Origin: Stromatinia cepivora
Lineage: Eukaryota > Ascomycota > Leotiomycetes > Helotiales > Sclerotiniaceae
Reading direction: 5' to 3'
Assembly (NCBI GenBank): GCA_014898415.1
Contig: RCTD01000012.1
Coordinates: 1,240,001-1,304,000, forward strand
Length of the DNA: 64,000 nt
A model generated the notes under the pieces. It searched no databases, was not told the origin of the DNA, and worked only from the letters and a program-made list of their open reading frames with translations. Positions 58,230 to 64,000 of this stretch are shown here, in pieces. Within the stretch, counting starts at the first letter, position 1. Each line of letters opens with the position of its first letter. The position numbers and the translations under genes are program-made.

Positions 58230-60110
58230 TTTTCTTTTTGGTATAATTCTGAAGATTTAATTTGTTGATTTGATGAATTAAAGTGTTGGTAAAAGGATTA
58301 TTCTTTTTAGGGTGATATATAATGATAAAATTGTAATTGATTAATACTTTTGTTTAATAGGTTTGTTGGATATTAAGGATTTTAATAATTATGAAATATT
58401 CGAAGGTTTTATAATTGATATAAATTTTGATTTTATATAATGAATTAGTGAATTTTGTTTTTTAATAATTGAAAGATCGAATAATTAACAATATTTCTTT
58501 ATTATGAATTTTGTAATTCAATTTAATAATAATTATAATTTTGAAGAAATAAATTATAGGTAATCAATCTCTGTTATATTGTTGTAATAATATATTAATA
58601 ATTATATTATCGAAAGTATTTGTTTCGAATATATAAAAGAATTAATGATTATAATATTGTAAAAGTAGAATAGAGATAAGCTTTTTCTTTAAGATATTGA
58701 ATATATTTTGGTATATTTCGTTGAATATGAATTTAATATTTGTTTTGATAAGTTTATTGAAAAGTTTTGTTATTATATTATAATCCTTAATGAATTATCA
58801 ATAAAAGTTATAGGAATTAAGGAATGATTGAATCTTTTTTATTATTATCGGAAAGATCCAATTTTTAATTATTTTAATCTTTTCAAGATTCATTTTTATT
58901 CTTTTAATAAAGATAATAAAATCTAAATATTTAATATATATAATATTGAATTTATATTTCTTGAGATTTATTTATAAATCAACGATTTTTAATTATTTGA
59001 GAATTAGTTTAATATTAATCCAATATTTTTCTTTGTTTTTGGAATAGATTAGAATATTATAAAAATATATTATATAAAAGATATTTAGATAATCAAATAG
59101 AATATTATTTATATTGTGAGAAAGTTGGGATATCAAGGCCTAACATGTAACTAGTTCGTAGTCATATAGTCATATGACTCTTCGTAGTTAGATATAAGAG
59201 AAAGCTCTACTCCCCTCTCCTTGAAAGAAATCAATCGTTTTTCCATTAATCTTTTTGTACCCCATTTATACACAATCCAAACCATTATCTAAACCTACTA
59301 GTTTTACTATTTGAAGCCTTTACATTGTAATCTGATCAATTCCAATTCCCATTTCCCTTCGCAGCGTGCTATCGGGACGCATGTATCTCGACCTACCTCT
59401 TTCACAATATAATATTGATAGATTACAAAATCATTTGTGAATCCGAATAATATAATCTTATATTTGTATAATTTATATCGGATTTGAAAGGTAGTATACT
59501 CTTTCGAAATAAGATTCATTTTTATACAATAAAAAATTTAATGAATATCGAGTTTAATAAAAACTTTGATATAGGAAAATTGAAAAAGTGTTTTGTTGAT
59601 TAAAGAAAAGAAATATTAATTTTTATATATCAAAGAATTCAATAATCTAAAGTCTATACAGAATCTTAGATTATTATTAGATTTCTTAATAAATAAAATG
59701 GATATAATATAAAAAGTTTAATTAGATTCAATGAAATCTTTATTGAAGTTATTTCTAATATATTCTTTAATGATTTCCAATTGTTCTAAAGATATTTTAT
59801 AAAGTAGGTTATAATGTAAAGATTTTTTTTTTCTTTTAATATAATTTTATAATTATAAGATCAATTAGAAAATAAAATATTTAATTTGTATTTGAAAAAA
59901 GTTTAATAATATTATCGATATTCAAATAATATTTTGGATTTTGAATCGATTTCAATTAATACTTAATCGAGTTTTTTTCGAACTTTTGTATTCTTGAATT
60001 CGGTTAGAATAATCAATATTCTTTCTTTTATATATTATTCGTTTTATTAAAAGTTTATTATATTATCGAATTCTTTTAAAGTAAGGATAAATCGTTTAAT
60101 TTATTCATCT
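58230..60110 (-). pseudogene. D2 reverse transcriptase and RNase H, split by a solo LTR
   Basis: Minus-strand gypsy RT. It has YKISLEQLEIIKEYI (about 59.8 kb), NNLRFCIDFRLLNSL (usual G.LRFCVDYRKLN), FIKLDIH (usual LDL...), and EYTTFQIRYKLYKYKIILFGFTN at 59410-59515 (usual TAFRT..G.YEY.VMPFGL.NAP). It is cut by the solo LTR at 59406 and continues at 59114 with ITYFYNILIYSKN, where YLDD is destroyed. RNase H follows near 58.3-58.65 kb (LPIIYFFKI, usual PIAYFSK). It carries many stops. Confidence 0.85.
59115..59406 (+). repeat. Solo LTR of gypsy family B inside D2
   Basis: 292 bp, TGTGAGAAAGTTGGG to CTACCTCTTTCACA, TSD ATAT (59111-59114 and 59407-59410). It is nearly unmutated and the best available guide to the family B LTR sequence. 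It splits the D2 RT frame. Confidence 0.94.
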
Positions 60111-61808
60111 TTTTTATATTCTAATTAAAACTTATCAAATTTGAATATATATAGATCAAGAACTTTAGATAATATATAAAGAAAATATTTATAGATCTAC
60201 AATAATATAATTAATAAGGAAGAAAATGAATTAAATTTGAAAAGAATTAAAACTTTTTTTTTTCAATAAGAATTTATATTATATTCATATTTGAAAATTC
60301 TTATTATATATCATCAACTACAATTAATTTATTCAATTATAAATCTCTTCGATTCTAATATTCTTTGAATTGATTACCTTATCAATTAATATCTTATTAA
60401 ACTAATTAATCGATTTTTTATTTATAAAGGGATAATTGAATAATAAGAAGATTACTCGAATAAAAAATAGTATAGAATCTCTTTTTAGATTATTCGAAAT
60501 ATCAATTAAAGTAATCAAACTTCATTTGAATTTTTGATAATCAAAGTCTACCTAAAATAATATTATAATTTCTTAATTCAATAATAAAGAGTAAAATAAA
60601 AGATTGTTTACAATTACCGACTATTAAATTAAGGAATATAAAATGAATAATAATATAGCTTTATATATTATTATACTCTTTGATTTCAATCGAAATCTTA
60701 AATAATATAATTCTTAATTTAAATATAAGAAATAAACAAATAAGAAATATAATATTGATAAAAACGAATCCATTTACTTCAAAATTAATAAATGTTTTTG
60801 ATCGATAAATATAATTATTCTTCGAAAAATTGTAAAAAAGAATGAATGCTTTTTCTTTATAAGTTTTGTTAAATTAAGAAATCTTATATCCTATATAATG
60901 TTTAAGATAAAAACAAAATCTAAGAATTTAATTTTCAATACTTTTTTTTCTTTAAACAAGTATTCTATATAATTTTAATTATAATTTTCAGATTGAAATT
61001 TTTTTTAATATTTTAATATTTTTCGAATTCTTCTATTTCTTCTTTTACAATTTCGATTTTATTGAAATTATCGATATAAAGTATTGGTATATATATTGTT
61101 TCAAAAAAAAGAAAACAATGAATATTTGAAATTCGAATAGTTATTAAATATAATAGAATTTATATATCCAGAAAGAATATTCCAAAATGAAAACGATTTC
61201 AGAAATATAAAGATTCCAAAATTAGAATTATTAGAGTTTCGAAAGAGTTATAAGGGATTTGTAATAATTATTGATTTGTAAATAATTACAAGAATATCTC
61301 TTTTAATATAATATCGATTTCATTTTTATAATGAAATTTTATTTTGATTTACTTTAATAAGTATATTCGCGAATTCTTTTATAATCTTATAATCCTTAAT
61401 GAATATTGCTACTATTTGTAAAAGAAAATCAAAAATCTTTCGTTTGAAATCCCTGAATAAAACTTTATTATCGATAATCTCTATTTGGATAACAAGTAAT
61501 CTAAACTTCCTATACTATTCTAGGAAATTGTTATATCGAATTATATTAAGTATAATCTATATTTTATATTGAAAATAAGCATCATCGATTTCAATCAAAT
61601 TCCGATAGATTGTTATAAGCTATTCAACTAATTCGAATATTATAAATCAGGGTATTTATATATAAAAAGTATAATAATATATTTATACTTCCGATTTTGT
61701 TTACTAATTATAATCAAATCGATAAAAAAATAGTAATCAAAATTATAAAAATTTTAATAAAAATTCGAAATTCTTATAGATTATAAGAATGTGGATTATT
61801 TTATAATA
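60110..61808. other. Unresolved AT-rich part of D2 or its neighbour
   Basis: 60.1-60.6 kb still reads weakly on the minus strand as the protease-RT connector of D2. From about 60.9 to 61.75 kb the plus strand is more open (KIPKLELLEFRKSYKGFVII near 61.22 kb), suggesting a different element, but I cannot name it. Confidence 0.35.
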
Positions 61809-63660
61809 ACGAGGTTTATCAGTGTACGGATCATATCAGTATACGGATCATTTTCATCTCAATTCATTCTTTCAAATTTATATTATTGAATAATTATTAA
61901 ATCAATTAATTAAAACTATAAAAATTAGAATAATTTAGAATCTATTATATTATTTTGATAAATCCTTATATTATATTCGATCTTTTTATATTTATTATAA
62001 TATCGATTAAAAGATATTTTTTTATTAGAATTTCTTTCTTTTTGATGTTTATTATATTGAATTTGAATATTAATCTTTTACTAAGATAATATATCGAAAG
62101 TTTTTTATTTAGTAAATATTCCTTTTTGATATAATTGAGTTTTTTTTGTATATCAATATTTATTTAATATTTTATTTGTTGTTTAAAATATATGAATCTT
62201 TATATTTAAAAATATATTTTTATGTATTAATCTTTTTATATTTTTAATTAAAGTTAATATAATTTCGAATATAAATATAAAGGAATTTGATTGATAATGA
62301 ATTATTTAAGATTTTATTAAAATTGATTATAAAAGAGCTTTAATTGAATTGTAAAGAGTTTAAGAAATCTATAAATCTTAATCAAAAAAGGAAGGAATAG
62401 ATATACGAATTTGAATATTCAATTTCGAAAGTATAGTTTCAGGATCAAAAGGTATTAAATTTATTCCTTGGAATCTTGATTTTATATTTTGAATTATGAT
62501 TGATTTTTAATATATAGCTTTGAAAATTATAAAGAATTCAATTTTCGAAATATAATTGATATATATTTTAATAAATCTATCAATTTAAATATCATATAAA
62601 TGTTTTAGATTTTTAAAACAATTTATATTAAATAATTGAATTAAATGATTTGAATATAGAGGTAATCTTAAATATATAATATCATTCTTTTTATAGTATA
62701 ATTGAAAAATTATTGATTTATAGTTTTTATATTTATTTAATATTAATATTCGATATTTGCTCTTTCTTTGATTCAAAGTATATTTATCGAAATATTTCAA
62801 TTATTCTAAATCTGTTTTATTATTTGTTTATTTATTAAATATAGATTTAATAGTTTAATTTATAGGAAAATCAGTTCCAGTATATCAATTAGAAAAATGA
62901 ATTTGTTTTTGAATTATTAGAAATAAAGATATAATTTCATGCTCCTTATTATTATATATAATCACTATAATTTATTCTTTATTATTTAATTGTATTACTT
63001 TATTTCTACTATTTCGTTCAATATTAATTATAATTATTTTGAAATATATAATCCTTATTATAAAGTTTGTTTCATCGAAATTATGGAAATCGCTATCGAG
63101 AATACTATATTTCGTTTGTATATTCGAAATTAATTGAAACCATTTTTCGATGGGTTTGGGGTCTTTGTAAAGAGTTTTTTGAAAATCATAAATATAATTA
63201 AAATATATCTTTAATTCGATTCAATGTTTTACAAATCGATATATTTAGAATTTCTTAATATATTTTTTATTTCTCAATTCAGGAATATAATTCGCTATAT
63301 TTTCTATATTTCTTAATTTAGATGGAAATCCTTTTATATTTATATTGAATATATATTCAGAAATGATATTCTCTTTTAGTTTTGAAAGATTATAAGATTT
63401 AGATCGATATTCGAAATAAAAAATAATATTATTAATTCTATATTATAATATTGTATTCGAAATATTATATATCTTTGTAATCTTTCGAATACTTGTTTTT
63501 TTGTTTTTTTAAATAATTTCGATAACAAAAAATATACAAACTTCTTGATTATTCAAATTCATTATAAATTATTGATAAAATATATATTGAAAAAGAAAAA
63601 AATGAATTAAGATAAAAATGATCCATATATTGATATGATCCGTACATTGATAAACCACGT
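61809..63660 (-). mobile_element. Pogo-like transposon P2, complete (1,852 bp)
   Basis: Ends ACGAGGTTTATC... at 61809 and ...GATAAACCACGT at 63660, each followed by TA (61807-61808 and 63661-63662). Each TIR has an 8-bp tip and two 17-mers: TATCAGTGTACGGATCA and TATCAGTATACGGATCA on the left, TGATCCGTACATTGATA and TGATCCATATATTGATA on the right. The transposase is on the minus strand and homologous to that of P1. The size matches intact pogo/Fot1-class elements. Confidence 0.92.
62390..63560 (-). pseudogene. Decayed pogo-type transposase of P2
   Basis: Collinear with P1. The open part at 62585-62800 reads RILILNKYKNYKSIIFQ, where P1 has LDRYES (second catalytic Asp changed to Asn), and LIQLFNINCFKNLK, where P1 has FDVGCFGNLK (Asp changed to Asn). 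The N-terminal helix-turn-helix region (about 63.2-63.5 kb) is largely unreadable. P2 is more decayed than P1 and cannot encode an active enzyme. Confidence 0.85.
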
Positions 63661-63662
63661 TA

Positions 63663-64000
63663 ATGAAAATTTTAAATTAATAATAAATAAAATAATCGAA
63701 ATTCTTTTTTCAATATAATTTCCGGATCATTTATTGATCAGGATTCAAAATAATCTAATCAAATATATTGAATTATTATTATAAAAATCGATTGAAAACT
63801 TTTAATTTCAATAATAAATATTTAAAAAACAAAGAATATACCATTCTATTTATCAATAAATTCGATATAGAATTACATAAGGAATTTATAAATAAAATTT
63901 CTTTAATAACAATTAATGAGATATTTTCTTTAGAAGATAAATCTATCGATAAATTCATTGATATTATATATTCTAAATCAAATATATCAAAATAATTAGT
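63663..64000. other. AT-rich end of window, unassigned
   Basis: A plus-strand frame from 63768 is open to 63995 (Lys/Asn/Ile-rich, DIELHKEFINKISLITINEI). Composition and length do not separate it from chance, and no family is recognised. It may be part of the element into which P2 jumped. Confidence 0.3.

Larger units (their letters stand above)
55611..61808 (-). mobile_element. Chromovirus-type gypsy D2, right end not reached
   Basis: Minus-strand Ty3/gypsy element with 3' LTR 55611-55892. Reading from high to low coordinates come RT (about 60.1-58.65 kb), RNase H (58.65-58.23 kb) and integrase (57.96-56.85 kb), then a TTGATCAA-rich 3' region and the LTR. It carries three insertions: a 72-bp mini-element, a solo B LTR, and perhaps P2 near its gag side. 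The 5' LTR was not found, so the right boundary given is only where P2 begins. Confidence 0.75.

Noticed and set aside
1..64000. Mitochondrial or protozoan origin because of the extreme AT content
   Set aside because: Nested LTR retrotransposons, transition-biased differences between copies and a GC-normal gene island fit an ascomycete AT-isochore instead.

Overview
The window looks like nuclear DNA of a filamentous ascomycete (Pezizomycotina). It is an AT-isochore made almost entirely of retrotransposons and DNA transposons decayed by repeat-induced point mutation (RIP). Three things support this. First, recognisable Ty1/copia, Ty3/gypsy and pogo/Fot1-like proteins can be read through many in-frame stops, mostly TAA and TAG where related copies have CAA, CAG or TGG. 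Second, copies of one family differ almost only by C-to-T and G-to-A changes. Third, a single GC-normal island (about 46.4-48.05 kb) carries the only clean, gene-like ORF. No rRNA, tRNA or CRISPR array is visible.

Layout. 1-1445: pogo-like transposon P1, cut by the window edge. 3.0-3.47 kb: less mutated relic of a repeat domain resembling fungal NLR proteins. 5.6-7.86 kb: minus-strand copia remnant G. 8.35-32.93 kb: a nested stack. Chromovirus-type element D1 (30095-32927) has copia A1 inserted in its left LTR. A1 is in turn split by a large gypsy element B (10301-21519) and a second copia C (21553-29834). D1's other LTR carries a 428-bp pogo-type MITE, M1. 33291-38785: copia A3 on the minus strand. 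About 39.2-43.8 kb: copia E on the plus strand. 46.4-48.05 kb: gene island with a 231-codon ORF of unknown function. 48282-48706: fold-back MITE M2. 48940-54716: copia A2, carrying a solo B LTR. 55611 to beyond 60.6 kb: chromovirus D2 on the minus strand, carrying a 72-bp LTR-like mini-element and another solo B LTR. 61809-63660: complete pogo-like transposon P2.

Target-site duplications (TSDs), and copies of the same repeats lacking the insertion, let most insertions be ordered. The elements are non-functional as sequenced. I did not find a convincing new multi-gene system. The observations most worth checking are: (i) about 3.6 kb of extra degraded coding sequence after the integrase of gypsy B; (ii) an antisense membrane-protein-like reading block downstream of pol in copia C; (iii) a shared 8+17+17 bp architecture in three pogo-type TIRs; (iv) mirror-image sparing of the outer halves of LTRs from RIP in five elements; (v) the NLR-repeat relic; and (vi) the orphan gene in the island.
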